A stretch of 39,947 nucleotides of DNA from a virus, in IMG/VR virus record IMGVR_UViG_3300043409_000145, positions 1 through 39,947 of that record, one strand, 5' to 3'. Positions 24,560 through 31,388 of the stretch are shown here, piece by piece. Position 1 is the stretch's first letter, and every line of letters begins with the position of its first letter. The position numbers and the translations under genes are program-made. The notes beneath the pieces are model-generated. The model was not told the DNA's origin. It saw only the letters and a program-made list of their open reading frames with translations, and searched no databases.

Positions 24560-24754
24560 ATGAGCATACAACTAGGAGAATACGTATTACCTGAGCACAT
24601 AAGTTACTCAGCCTTTACCACTTATATTGACTGTGGGTATCAATACTATTTAGGTCGACTGATGCAGTTACCCGAGGAGCCATCAGTCTGGTCCGTCGGA
24701 GGGTCAGCCTTCCACCGAGCCACAGAATTATGGGACTTAGAAAATGCAGAATGA
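24560..24754 (+). CDS. RecB/Cas4-like PD-(D/E)XK nuclease, N-terminal part (split gene)
   Basis: The 64-residue frame carries the N-terminal motif of RecB/Cas4-family nucleases: HISYSAFTTYIDCGYQYYLG, with the first Fe-S Cys at about 26, and GGSAFHRATELW (about 47-58), which gives the helix His and Glu. The continuing domain lies in the +1 frame starting at 24744. The two frames overlap by 11 bases. Residues at the junction (ELWDLENA then LWIRAWAE) read naturally as one protein. This is either a split enzyme made of two coupled chains, a programmed +1 shift near GAAAAT, or a one-base assembly error. Confidence 0.75.
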   Translation: MSIQLGEYVLPEHISYSAFTTYIDCGYQYYLGRLMQLPEEPSVWSVGGSAFHRATELWDLENAE

Positions 24755-25349
24755 CCTATGGATTAGAGCCTGGGCTGAAGAGCTTGGCGATAAAGATTTA
24801 ACCAACGCAAGAGTTGGTGGCAAGAAAACAAAAGAAAATCCAAACAAGGAAGATGTTATCTTCTGGCATAAGACTGGACCTCGATGGGTCCAAGCTTATA
24901 TTGACTGGCGTAATGCTAATCCTTCTTGGAAGATATGGCGGACACCTGCTGGTGCTCCTGCTATTGAACTTGCTATGATGCCTGAGTTTGCTGGCGTGCC
25001 TGTCAAGATGATACTTGACCGAGTGTTTGAAGTCAACGGTGAGTTGGTCATAGTTGATTTGAAAACCTCTCAACAAACACCTGCCAATACATTACAACTT
25101 GGCTTCTATAAAGTTGGCTTACAAAAAGTCTTCGGTATAGATGTTAAGTGGGGGACATATTGGATGGCACGTCAGAACGGTGTATCCGACTTAGTAAGTC
25201 TTGAGTCATACACCGAAGAGAAGTTAGAATATCTTGTGAGTGGTTTTGATAAGGCTCGCAAGGCTGGAATCTTTTTACCTAATACAAACAACTGCCAATA
25301 TAAATGTGGATTGACAGCACACTGTCAGTTCTCAACAAAGATAGGATAA
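24744..25349 (+). CDS. RecB/Cas4-like PD-(D/E)XK nuclease, C-terminal part
   Basis: The 201-residue frame supplies the catalytic core: VKMILDRVFEVNGELVIVDL has the first Asp (ILDR) and the second acidic residue, followed by the K of DLKTSQ. This is the D...D/E-x-K triad of 5'-3' exonucleases. The end has three more Cys (NNCQYKCGLTAHC) that with the N-terminal Cys would hold a 4Fe-4S cluster. It lies at the head of the replication operon; a role in recombination or DNA end processing fits. No strong ribosome site precedes its ATG, so it depends on coupling or frameshifting. Confidence 0.8.
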   Translation: MQNDLWIRAWAEELGDKDLTNARVGGKKTKENPNKEDVIFWHKTGPRWVQAYIDWRNANPSWKIWRTPAGAPAIELAMMPEFAGVPVKMILDRVFEVNGELVIVDLKTSQQTPANTLQLGFYKVGLQKVFGIDVKWGTYWMARQNGVSDLVSLESYTEEKLEYLVSGFDKARKAGIFLPNTNNCQYKCGLTAHCQFSTKIG

Positions 25350-25352
25350 CAA

Positions 25353-25769
25353 ATGGAAGAATGGAAACTGCAAGTATCGTATAAGACACCCGCTGGTGAT
25401 ATGATTAACATCAGGGCTCATACCGCTGACGAGTTAAGTGTATTGCTAGAAGGTATTGGTGATTACTCTGCGCAAGTTGCAGCAGTGCAACGTCTGGTCG
25501 TTGGTGCATACAATGCTGCCCCTTTGGGGACAGTAGCTTCAACTCCAAGCACCGCGCCATCTGGGTTCTTCGCTCCCAGCCAGGGTCAGGGTCCGTCCCT
25601 TACCTCTCCACCAAGCGCGATAACACCAACAGGGCAAGCGAGCCCGACCTGCACACACGGAGCAAGGATATTCCGAAGCGGAACGAGCAAGACAACTGGG
25701 AAGCCTTACGCTTTCTGGGCCTGCCCGACACCGCAGGGAACACCCGACCAATGTAAACCAGTAAACTAA
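25353..25769 (+). CDS. Zinc-finger DNA-metabolism protein, function unknown
   Basis: The 138-residue product has a short helical/beta N-terminal domain (MEEWKLQVSYKTPAGDMINI), a Ser/Pro/Gly linker (about 60-98) and a C-terminal finger with Cys and His at CTHGARIFRSGTSKTTGKPY, followed by AFWACPTPQGTPDQC. The spacing suggests a C-x-H...C...C metal site. Similar modules occur in actinophage replication operons. It sits between nuclease and ATPase genes, so single-strand DNA binding is a plausible role, but that is inference. Confidence 0.65.
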   Translation: MEEWKLQVSYKTPAGDMINIRAHTADELSVLLEGIGDYSAQVAAVQRLVVGAYNAAPLGTVASTPSTAPSGFFAPSQGQGPSLTSPPSAITPTGQASPTCTHGARIFRSGTSKTTGKPYAFWACPTPQGTPDQCKPVN

Positions 25770-25850
25770 ATTAAATATGATGGAGCGTAGCTACCCAACA
25801 CCTAATGAAAGGTGGCTACGTTCTTTCTTTAGAGAAGGGAATGAATCAGG

Positions 25851-26633
25851 ATGCGCACACTTGTCCGCTCAGTTGGTCGTCCCAGTATTGGTGGAGAACC
25901 ACTCCCGAGTTGCTTTAAAGCCTTCGAGAACAACAAGATTATCATACGTCGTTCTGAAGTATCAATGTTTGCAGCAGCACCAGGGGTAGGTAAGTCAACA
26001 CTAGCACTTGCACTTGCTTTGAAGATGAAAGTTCCAACGCTTTATATCTCAGCAGATACCAACGCACATACTATGGCTATGCGTTTAGCCTCAATGATTT
26101 CAGGTAAATCACAATCAGATGTAGAACATATGCTAACAACAGATGTAGGCTGGACCAAAGCCACGCTAGCAAAAGGAAGTCACATTGTTTGGTCATTCGA
26201 ATCAGCACCATCACTTCAAGATATTGATGAAGAGGTGCAAGCCTTTGAAGAATTATGGGGCTGTCCACCAACTCTTATTGTAGTAGATAACTTAATGGAC
26301 GTAGCCACTGATGGTGGCGAAGAGTTTGCATCAATGCGTGCGATTATGAAGGAGCTGAAGTATCTTGCCCGTGCTACGAATGCTGCCGTTGTTGTCCTTC
26401 ACCACACAAGTGAAGCGGTCCAAGGCACGCCGTGCCAACCACGCTCAGCGATTCAAGGTAAGGTCGCTCAACTACCTGCTCTTATATGCACCCTTGGTGT
26501 TGTTGGCACTTCTATGGGTGTCGCACCAGTTAAGAATAGATACGGAAGAGCAGACGCGAACGGGACGTTAATGACTTGGGTTGCGTTTAACCCAGAGTAT
26601 ATGTTTATAGATGACATACCAGAGAATGTTTAA
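25851..26633 (+). CDS. RecA-fold ATPase, DnaB-type helicase or RepA-like
   Basis: The 260-residue ATPase has a Walker A motif in AAAPGVGKSTLALALAL (about 41-57), a Walker B in TLIVVDNLMDV (about 140-150) and a sensor-type His pair in AVVVLHHTSE (about 175-184), followed by GTPCQPRSAIQGKVAQLPA. This is the order of DnaB/RepA-like core domains. It lacks the N-terminal primase-binding domain of full DnaB. With the split primase downstream it probably forms the replicative helicase-primase set. No DNA polymerase is present, so it must engage the host replisome. Confidence 0.85.
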   Translation: MRTLVRSVGRPSIGGEPLPSCFKAFENNKIIIRRSEVSMFAAAPGVGKSTLALALALKMKVPTLYISADTNAHTMAMRLASMISGKSQSDVEHMLTTDVGWTKATLAKGSHIVWSFESAPSLQDIDEEVQAFEELWGCPPTLIVVDNLMDVATDGGEEFASMRAIMKELKYLARATNAAVVVLHHTSEAVQGTPCQPRSAIQGKVAQLPALICTLGVVGTSMGVAPVKNRYGRADANGTLMTWVAFNPEYMFIDDIPENV

Positions 26634-26642
26634 GGAGAGAAT

Positions 26643-26837
26643 ATGATTCAAGAAGAAGAAGATATGACTCAAGAGATACGTGCTCTTGTTATGTTAGAGA
26701 CAGCTAAAGAAGTTAGAAAGTTTATTGAGAAGATTGAATCATCTAGGATTGAAGAGAAAGATGAATGGTCTATCGGATTAAATCAGGGCTTGGATTGGGC
26801 TGTTCGTATCCTTAACAAGGATAAGAGCGCATCTTGA
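26643..26837 (+). CDS. Small helical protein, function unknown
   Basis: A 64-residue, Glu/Lys-rich protein (MIQEEEDMTQEIRALVMLET) that is one or two helices. AAGGAG lies upstream of the start. Its stop overlaps the TTG start of the resolvase-like gene (TTGA). There are no motifs. A possible start at the second Met (residue 8) would shorten it. Confidence 0.55.
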   Translation: MIQEEEDMTQEIRALVMLETAKEVRKFIEKIESSRIEEKDEWSIGLNQGLDWAVRILNKDKSAS

Positions 26838-27202
26838 CAACACGAAAATCACACAAACAAAGGGGTGCTAGTTTTGAAACAGACATCAGAGATTGGTTTA
26901 GAACAAATGGATACGATGCTGAACGACTTGCAAGAACTGGTGCAAGAGACGAAGGAGATGTTGCAGTCCGCAGCGACTTCCTTGGAAGCATTGGTGTCAT
27001 CGAGTGCAAAGCTCCTGGAGCAGGCAACAGTATCGACCTCAGTGGTTGGTCCAAAGAAGCCCAAGTCGAAGCCAACCATTACGCAACAGCAAGAGGATTA
27101 CCACAAGAAGCAGTCCTCGCGGCACTCATCATTAAGGCCAGGGGAAAGCCCATATCAGAGTCGTATCTGGTCTTCAGACTAGGTGATATCTTTGGCGAAT
27201 GA
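26834..27202 (+). CDS. Holliday-junction resolvase-like PD-(D/E)XK nuclease
   Basis: A 122-residue protein with TTG start. The opening HKQRGASFETDIRDWFRTNG gives the early Glu of the family, AERLARTGARDEGDVAVRSD the central Asp, and GVIECKAP the E-x-K pair. This order and length match archaeal/phage Hjc-like endonucleases and related recombination nucleases. It would resolve branched DNA or trim ends during replication. Its end overlaps the start of the primase gene. Confidence 0.8.
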   Translation: MTTRKSHKQRGASFETDIRDWFRTNGYDAERLARTGARDEGDVAVRSDFLGSIGVIECKAPGAGNSIDLSGWSKEAQVEANHYATARGLPQEAVLAALIIKARGKPISESYLVFRLGDIFGE

Positions 27203-27560
27203 TTTGCCCTCAGTTAAGGCAGTGCTTGAACATTATGGTGCGGCTATACGCCGAGACCACGGTCAAGTAAACTTGAAGTGTCCGTTCCACGGCGATAGTC
27301 ATCAGTCTGGAACAGCTAACCTAGATGACAATGTATTCGTTTGCTTTGCGTGTGGAGTGCAGGGAAATAGTTTACAACTTATTGCTCAACAAGAAAGGTG
27401 CGACATACGTGAAGCAGCGAGATTCGCAGAAGGAATTACTGGAGTTAGCAGTTCGCAAGTATCAGGACGCCATCTATCAGGCAGAAGATTACCTGCAAAG
27501 CAGGGGTATAACAATAGAAGTAGCACGGCTGGCTCGATTAGGCGTAGTCGCGGAGCCTGA
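27192..27560 (+). CDS. DNA primase, zinc-finger part (split gene)
   Basis: The frame encodes the CHC2-type zinc-binding domain of a DnaG-like primase: LKCPFHGDSHQSG, then FVCFACGVQGNSLQLIAQQE, giving C-x2-H and C-x2-C ligands. I choose TTG 27192 because AGGTG (27181-27185) lies six bases before it; the GTG at 27183 sits within that site. After about residue 80 the frame drifts into Ser/Arg-rich sequence without domain character, and the rest of the primase continues in the +1 frame. The enzyme makes RNA primers for replication. Confidence 0.75.
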   Translation: MANDLPSVKAVLEHYGAAIRRDHGQVNLKCPFHGDSHQSGTANLDDNVFVCFACGVQGNSLQLIAQQERCDIREAARFAEGITGVSSSQVSGRHLSGRRLPAKQGYNNRSSTAGSIRRSRGA

Positions 27561-28035
27561 GGTTGGACACGAACAATTCCTCGGACGATTATCCATACCG
27601 TATATTACCAAGACTGGTGTTGTCGACTTGCGTTTTCGCAGTCTTAATCCTGCTGTTGAACCGAAATATATGGGGATGACAGGCGCAGATACCAAGATGT
27701 ATAATGTCTTAGACATTGACAGAGCAGGTGATTGGATTGGTGTATGTGAGGGTGAGTTAGATACACTCACTATGTCTCGCTGTGTTGGTGTTCCCTGTGT
27801 TGGAGTTCCAGGTGCTAACAGTTGGAAGAAACACTACACTCGTTTACTTGCTGACTTCGAGCGCGTCTTTGTTTTTGCAGACGGTGATGGACCAGGCAGA
27901 GAATTCGCAAACAGTTTAGCTAGAGAATTGCCAGTGACTATTGTTGGATTCGGCGATGGAGAAGATGTTAACTCAGCATATACTAAGTATGGTGCTGCGT
28001 TCGTTAGGGAAAAGATAGGATTGAGTAATGAATAA
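27409..28035 (+). CDS. DNA primase, Toprim catalytic part
   Basis: The frame carries a linker region (QAEDYLQSRGITIEVARLA), the RNAP-like basic domain (GVVDLRFRSLNPAVEPKYMG) and the Toprim core: GVCEGELDTLTMS gives the catalytic Glu, and VFVFADGDGPGREFA the D-x-D pair. GTG 27409 has AAAGG about ten bases upstream and would give a 208-residue second chain; the open frame reaches up to 27325. It overlaps the zinc-finger chain by about 150 bases. Either two subunits, a +1 frameshift near 27443, or an assembly indel. Confidence 0.75.
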   Translation: MKQRDSQKELLELAVRKYQDAIYQAEDYLQSRGITIEVARLARLGVVAEPEVGHEQFLGRLSIPYITKTGVVDLRFRSLNPAVEPKYMGMTGADTKMYNVLDIDRAGDWIGVCEGELDTLTMSRCVGVPCVGVPGANSWKKHYTRLLADFERVFVFADGDGPGREFANSLARELPVTIVGFGDGEDVNSAYTKYGAAFVREKIGLSNE

Positions 28036-28366
28036 AGATAGTGGTAAGTGCCCAGATTGTGGGGAAGAGTTTGAGAATGTATTTGAAACAACAGACCATA
28101 TGCTTGAAGATGATGAAGAGTTTGACCCAGTATTAATCTTGCCTAATGGGTATAGATTATTGGTTGGTTCGTTACTGCGTTGTTTTTATAGATACGCAGA
28201 TGAACCTGAGATGATTAAAGATATATCTCAATCAACTTACCTTACATTATTCACGGCAGAAACAACACCTGAAACATTAGGTGCTGTAATACAGGATATG
28301 ATTGTTGGCTCTAGTATGGTAGGAATAGATGACGAACTTAAGCAGCTCTTGGCAGATGGAGAATGA
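28028..28366 (+). CDS. Hypothetical protein with zinc-binding N-terminus
   Basis: A 112-residue acidic protein. The start MNKDSGKCPDCGEEFENVFE has CPDC and a later His (ETTDHMLED), a likely metal site. The rest is helical (about 35-112) with an acidic end. The ATG overlaps the primase stop by eight bases. It could be an adaptor for the primase or a host-interacting protein; nothing specific is known. Confidence 0.6.
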   Translation: MNKDSGKCPDCGEEFENVFETTDHMLEDDEEFDPVLILPNGYRLLVGSLLRCFYRYADEPEMIKDISQSTYLTLFTAETTPETLGAVIQDMIVGSSMVGIDDELKQLLADGE

Positions 28367-28372
28367 AGAAAT

Positions 28373-28756
28373 ATGGCAACTAACAAACCACTTAACGGAC
28401 CAAGGATTCCAAGTTACCTCGTTAAAGAAGGTGGGAAATACTTTAATCGTAACGTTAGAGATACCATTACTTCTAGGGAAGACAGCCTAGCACCCCATCT
28501 TTATAGTTTAACGGAAGAATTAAATGAACTATTGTTAAGCAAGCATAGGGACTACGGCCCGAAGAACATCTCAGATGCACCTGGGGGTGCACTTAACGGC
28601 CTTCGAGTTCGGATGCACGATAAGTTAGCTCGTATAAATAACTTAGTAGACAGCGACTTAAGTCCTGAACACGAAAGTTTAGAAGATTCATTTAAGGATA
28701 TGGCTAACTATGCAATCATTGGATTGCTAGTGTTAAGAGATAACTGGGATAAATGA
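28373..28756 (+). CDS. DUF1599-type nucleotide-modification-associated protein
   Basis: The 127-residue protein has the order of features of the DUF1599 (Nmad1) family: LLLSKHRDYGPKNISDAPG (about 52-70), then GLRVRMHDKLARINNLVDSD, then ESLEDSFKDMANYAIIGLLV. The family is helical and related to MazG-like all-alpha proteins and is often linked with phage DNA modification or nucleotide metabolism. I see no deoxynucleotide hypermodification enzyme beside it, so the substrate remains open. Confidence 0.75.
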   Translation: MATNKPLNGPRIPSYLVKEGGKYFNRNVRDTITSREDSLAPHLYSLTEELNELLLSKHRDYGPKNISDAPGGALNGLRVRMHDKLARINNLVDSDLSPEHESLEDSFKDMANYAIIGLLVLRDNWDK

Positions 28757-29139
28757 AAGAGAAAGAGTTGTTCGTGTGGCTCAAGGATAATCATTACCCC
28801 GACCTCGAACACTCTCCTGAAGTCTATGATGGTTTCGATTGTGTAACAAAAGAATCTGGTAAGTTCATAGAACTTAAGTCACGCAATACCCACTATGATA
28901 CCTTGTTGTTAGAGAAAAAGAAATTTGATTTCTTGGTAGCCAAGGCAGAAGAGTTGGGATTGAAGGCTTGGTATATTAACTACACGCCTAGTGGTGTATG
29001 GTCATTCCCTTTGAGTGATATGGCTGAGCCAGTATGGGAAGAGAAGTGGTTGCCTGTCACCACAGAATTCAGTAATAAGAACAAGATGATGAAGCAAGTA
29101 ACGTTCTTATCTACTGCTAATGGGATAAAAATAAAATGA
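28753..29139 (+). CDS. PD-(D/E)XK-like protein 1
   Basis: A 128-residue protein with DGFDCVTKESGKFIELKSRN (about 26-45), which places an Asp and an E-x-K pair at nuclease-core spacing, followed by a helix (LLLEKKKFDFLVAKAEELG) and a beta hairpin (AWYINYTPSGVWSFPL). The motif order fits a small restriction-like nuclease fold. The ATG overlaps the previous stop. Its substrate is unknown; it may serve DNA repair or degradation. Confidence 0.6.
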   Translation: MKEKELFVWLKDNHYPDLEHSPEVYDGFDCVTKESGKFIELKSRNTHYDTLLLEKKKFDFLVAKAEELGLKAWYINYTPSGVWSFPLSDMAEPVWEEKWLPVTTEFSNKNKMMKQVTFLSTANGIKIK

Positions 29140-29531
29140 CAAACTTATCCTCATTTGATTTGGATTTTGGGTATGGTCGCCAAGGCGAAACGTTAGTAGA
29201 AGAACTACTAAACGGTGGGCGCACAGTAGAAGTTAAGCGCGATAGAAAATGGCACGTCACTAACAACCTTTATGTTGAGGTTGAGTGTTGGTATATGAAG
29301 TCAGGTTCTTGGCAGCCATCAGGCTTGATGGTAACTGAAGCCTCTCACTGGGCATTCGTGCTAGAGCAGTCGGTGTTTATTATCCCGACACATCTATTGA
29401 AGAAGGGCGTAGCCGAACTTGGTAGGCAAATCTCTTGCGAGATACCACCAAATAAAAGTAAGGGCTATCTAATAACAGTAGAAGATTTACTTACCATAAC
29501 CCGCAAATACAAAGACGAAAAAGAAAGTTGA
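29136..29531 (+). CDS. PD-(D/E)XK-like protein 2
   Basis: A 131-residue protein beginning MTNLSSFDLDFGYGRQGETL. The Glu of GRQGE, then RTVEVKRDRKWHVTNNLYVE with the E-x-K, and the later ECWYMKSGSW form a probable nuclease core of the same general type as the gene before it, though I cannot show direct homology. A C-terminal helical region ends KYKDEKES. The 4-base overlap with the previous gene (ATGA) indicates coupling. Confidence 0.6.
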   Translation: MTNLSSFDLDFGYGRQGETLVEELLNGGRTVEVKRDRKWHVTNNLYVEVECWYMKSGSWQPSGLMVTEASHWAFVLEQSVFIIPTHLLKKGVAELGRQISCEIPPNKSKGYLITVEDLLTITRKYKDEKES

Positions 29532-30211
29532 TGATGGACTGGTCAAGGATTGAGAAGTGGGATTATGTGGTGGTTGCTGTCGCATCTGAATACCATCGTA
29601 AGTTTGAGATGGTTGAACTTGTAGACATAAAGCAAACGCTGTATCAGTGGTTCGCTGAGCACCCAAATAAACTTGATGAGTGGGAGGCTATCGGTGAGAA
29701 GGATGCTAAGAATTTAATCTATCGTTCGCTTCGCAATCAAGCATTAGATTATTGTCAGCGTTGGAAGGCTAAGAGTATAGGTTATGATTACTCTGACCTG
29801 TATTATTATGAAGCAGAAGTTGTAGAAGCACTGCTACCTGCTGTGTTGCGTAGTGAGTGGGGTGTAACCCACAAGTTAAACTTAGGAATACCAGGAAGAC
29901 CAAGCGCACCTGCTGAAGGTGGCAACCTCTCGGTTATGATGATGGAAATAGACTCAGCGTATTGGAAGTTGAGTAAAGAGGATAGAAAGATACTCTTCTT
30001 CCGTTACGCAGAATCTATGGACTACAAAGAGATAGCCAATTATCTATCTCTAGGTAGCGATGATGCTGCCCGAATGAGAGGTAGTCGAGCAGTCAAAAGA
30101 TTAATTAATAAGTTAGGCGGATACCGACCATACTATGACGTAGATACTACGGATGCCACGGAAACAGACGAGTTAGAAACTCAAGAAGAAATAGAATTAG
30201 ATAAAGAATAA
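29531..30211 (+). CDS. Sigma-70-like / HTH transcription factor
   Basis: The 226-residue product has an N-terminal helical region with a sigma region 2-like helix (KNLIYRSLRNQALDYCQRWK), a linker, then a region 4-like helix-turn-helix: LSKEDRKILFFRYAESMDYK followed by EIANYLSLGSDDAARMRGSR. An acidic tail (DATETDELETQEEIELD) follows. This arrangement is common in actinophage sigma-like proteins that may direct host polymerase to late promoters. I take ATG 29531, overlapping the preceding TGA. TTG 29528 and ATG 29534 are alternatives. It is the last gene before the convergent terminator. Confidence 0.7.
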   Translation: MMDWSRIEKWDYVVVAVASEYHRKFEMVELVDIKQTLYQWFAEHPNKLDEWEAIGEKDAKNLIYRSLRNQALDYCQRWKAKSIGYDYSDLYYYEAEVVEALLPAVLRSEWGVTHKLNLGIPGRPSAPAEGGNLSVMMMEIDSAYWKLSKEDRKILFFRYAESMDYKEIANYLSLGSDDAARMRGSRAVKRLINKLGGYRPYYDVDTTDATETDELETQEEIELDKE

Positions 30212-30227
30212 TAGTTATAGAAGTAAA

Positions 30228-30271
30228 GGCTACTACAATTATCAGCGGTAACGCTGGCACTCGTAGTAGCC
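30228..30271. terminator. Convergent bidirectional terminator with nested hairpin
   Basis: GGCTACTAC (30228-30236) pairs perfectly with GTAGTAGCC (30263-30271). Inside the loop sits a second stem, CAGCG-GTAA-CGCTG, whose loop is of GNRA type. It lies between the rightward sigma-like gene and the leftward operon end, so it serves both. Confidence 0.8.
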
Positions 30272-30279
30272 ATCTTAGT

Positions 30280-30420
30280 TTATTCACTTATATCCGCATC
30301 ATCTAGGTATACATCTGCTGCTAGTAGATACTCAACGATATGTTCTACTTCTTCTTCGGTTATATCAGAAACAAAATCGGCTGGCATTTCCTGCCACTCT
30401 ACATCGAACTCTGAGTCCAT
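30280..30420 (-). CDS. Small acidic protein, end of the leftward operon
   Basis: The open frame extends upstream to 30531, but the best start is ATG 30420, one base after the stop of the FmdB-like gene, with a GGGTGGG site before it. This gives a 46-residue, very acidic protein (MDSEFDVEWQEMPADFVSDI). Its negative charge suggests a DNA mimic or protein-binding peptide, but that is speculation. Confidence 0.6.
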   Translation of the reverse strand: MDSEFDVEWQEMPADFVSDITEEEVEHIVEYLLAADVYLDDADISE

Positions 30421-30421
30421 A

Positions 30422-30598
30422 CTACCCACCCGTCGAATAGAATCCGCTACCCTTGAACTGTATTCCAGGGGTATTGTATACACGTGATGATTGATTGCCA
30501 CATACGCAGATAACTTCTTCATCTCTATCATCTACGTGACGGCTAAGAACTTGTAGTGCTAGGCACTTGTTACATCTATACTCATACGTCGGTGTCAT
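30422..30598 (-). CDS. FmdB-like zinc-ribbon protein
   Basis: A 58-residue protein starting MTPTYEYRCNKC, typical of the FmdB family of small regulatory zinc ribbons. The ligands are CNKC and CVCG about 23 residues later; the end block RVYNTPGIQFKGSGFYSTGG is the family's usual C-terminal motif. The function in phages is not known; FmdB proteins are predicted regulators. Its ATG overlaps the upstream gene. Confidence 0.8.
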   Translation of the reverse strand: MTPTYEYRCNKCLALQVLSRHVDDRDEEVICVCGNQSSRVYNTPGIQFKGSGFYSTGG

Positions 30599-30770
30599 TG
30601 GTAACACTCCCTTCGAATCTTGTCGCTAACCAGTCCTCTGCTAGTTGCGTTATTTCTATGTTACCCCAAGGGTCTACGTAGTTAATCCAATCGCTGTTAG
30701 TATTAGCGTTGGTTCTCATATAGGTATCTAGATTATGCTTGCGCACTACATCGTGTAAGAATTCAGTCAC
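30582..30770 (-). CDS. Hypothetical protein of the leftward operon
   Basis: The frame is open from ATG 30785, but GTG 30770 has an AAGGGGA site in front of it and overlaps the preceding stop, so I prefer this 62-residue form. Contents: a helix (EFLHDVVRKHNLDTYMRTN), an aromatic turn (WINYVDPWGNIEI) and a helix (QLAEDWLATRFEG). No known domain. Confidence 0.6.
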   Translation of the reverse strand: MTEFLHDVVRKHNLDTYMRTNANTNSDWINYVDPWGNIEITQLAEDWLATRFEGSVTNDTDV

Positions 30771-30996
30771 AATCTTCCCCTTCATCTATGTCTATTGGTG
30801 TTGGTGCTGTTGCTAAAGTGCCACAATCTGCGCACTCCATATCAAGGAAATACATTTCAATCTCACCTGTATCAGGTTCGAATAGAGTCTTCAAGTTCCA
30901 TATATTACACCCGCAAGGGCATACAGAGGTTGGCTTACCTCTGATATCCATAGCCTTAGTGTAATCAGGTTTTAGTTCTGTAATATGTTTAGCCAT
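30763..30996 (-). CDS. Zinc-ribbon protein
   Basis: A 77-residue protein. The ligands are CPCGC (26-30 approx.) and CADC (about 55-58), separated by a beta hairpin (NLKTLFEPDTGEIEMYFLDM), a classic two-knuckle ribbon. The ATG 30996 overlaps the TAA of the transglycosylase-like gene. The acidic tail (DIDEGEDCD) is unusual. Function unknown; protein- or RNA-binding is possible. Confidence 0.7.
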   Translation of the reverse strand: MAKHITELKPDYTKAMDIRGKPTSVCPCGCNIWNLKTLFEPDTGEIEMYFLDMECADCGTLATAPTPIDIDEGEDCD

Positions 30997-31388
30997 TAGT
31001 GCCACTTTTTCCTCTCGAAGTGTTGCCACGCATTACAAGGTGTATCGTAGCGGTAGTAAATATAATCCAAGCCACGTTCTATCTGTAATGGTGGTGGTGT
31101 GTTAGGGTTAAGCCCTAGTAGTTGGGGTATACCGCCTGCGTTCTTGCCCATAACTTTAATTTTATTGTAAGCCTTGGGATTCCACGCTGACTCTTTACCC
31201 CATAACCTACTAAGGCATAGCCATTGTTTATCTTGCCACTTGTGTAGCATATCACGGGCGTAAGCCCTGCTATCTGCTTCACTCCACGAAGTCTGAACAC
31301 CTGCTTTTTTAGTTTGCGGTTCGCTTGTTGGAGTATCAAATAGAACTAGTGATACCGACACAAATAGTAAGAATAGTAGTGCTCTCAT
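30996..31388 (-). CDS. Secreted lytic transglycosylase-like protein
   Basis: The 130-residue product has a signal peptide (MRALLFLLFVSVSLVLFDT) and a lysozyme-like domain. RLWGKESAWNPKAYNK gives the catalytic Glu (E66), GKNAGGIPQLLGLNP the conserved Gly/Gln loop, and LQIERGLDYIYYRY plus the final aromatic block the end of the fold. This matches actinobacterial secreted transglycosylases more than phage endolysins. Two Cys (58 and 118) may form a disulfide. It is made early and exported by the host, so it may aid wall loosening or block superinfection rather than cause lysis. The start overlaps WhiB's stop (ATGA). Confidence 0.8.
   Translation of the reverse strand: MRALLFLLFVSVSLVLFDTPTSEPQTKKAGVQTSWSEADSRAYARDMLHKWQDKQWLCLSRLWGKESAWNPKAYNKIKVMGKNAGGIPQLLGLNPNTPPPLQIERGLDYIYYRYDTPCNAWQHFERKKWH

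Noticed and set aside
25777-25989. 70-residue frame before and inside the ATPase gene
   Set aside because: It overlaps the Walker A region in a different frame and has Arg/Ser-rich random composition; the ATPase frame explains the region.
26849-27182. Alternative plus- and minus-strand frames across the resolvase-like gene
   Set aside because: The frame at 26834 carries a full PD-(D/E)XK motif set; the alternatives have no motif or start site.
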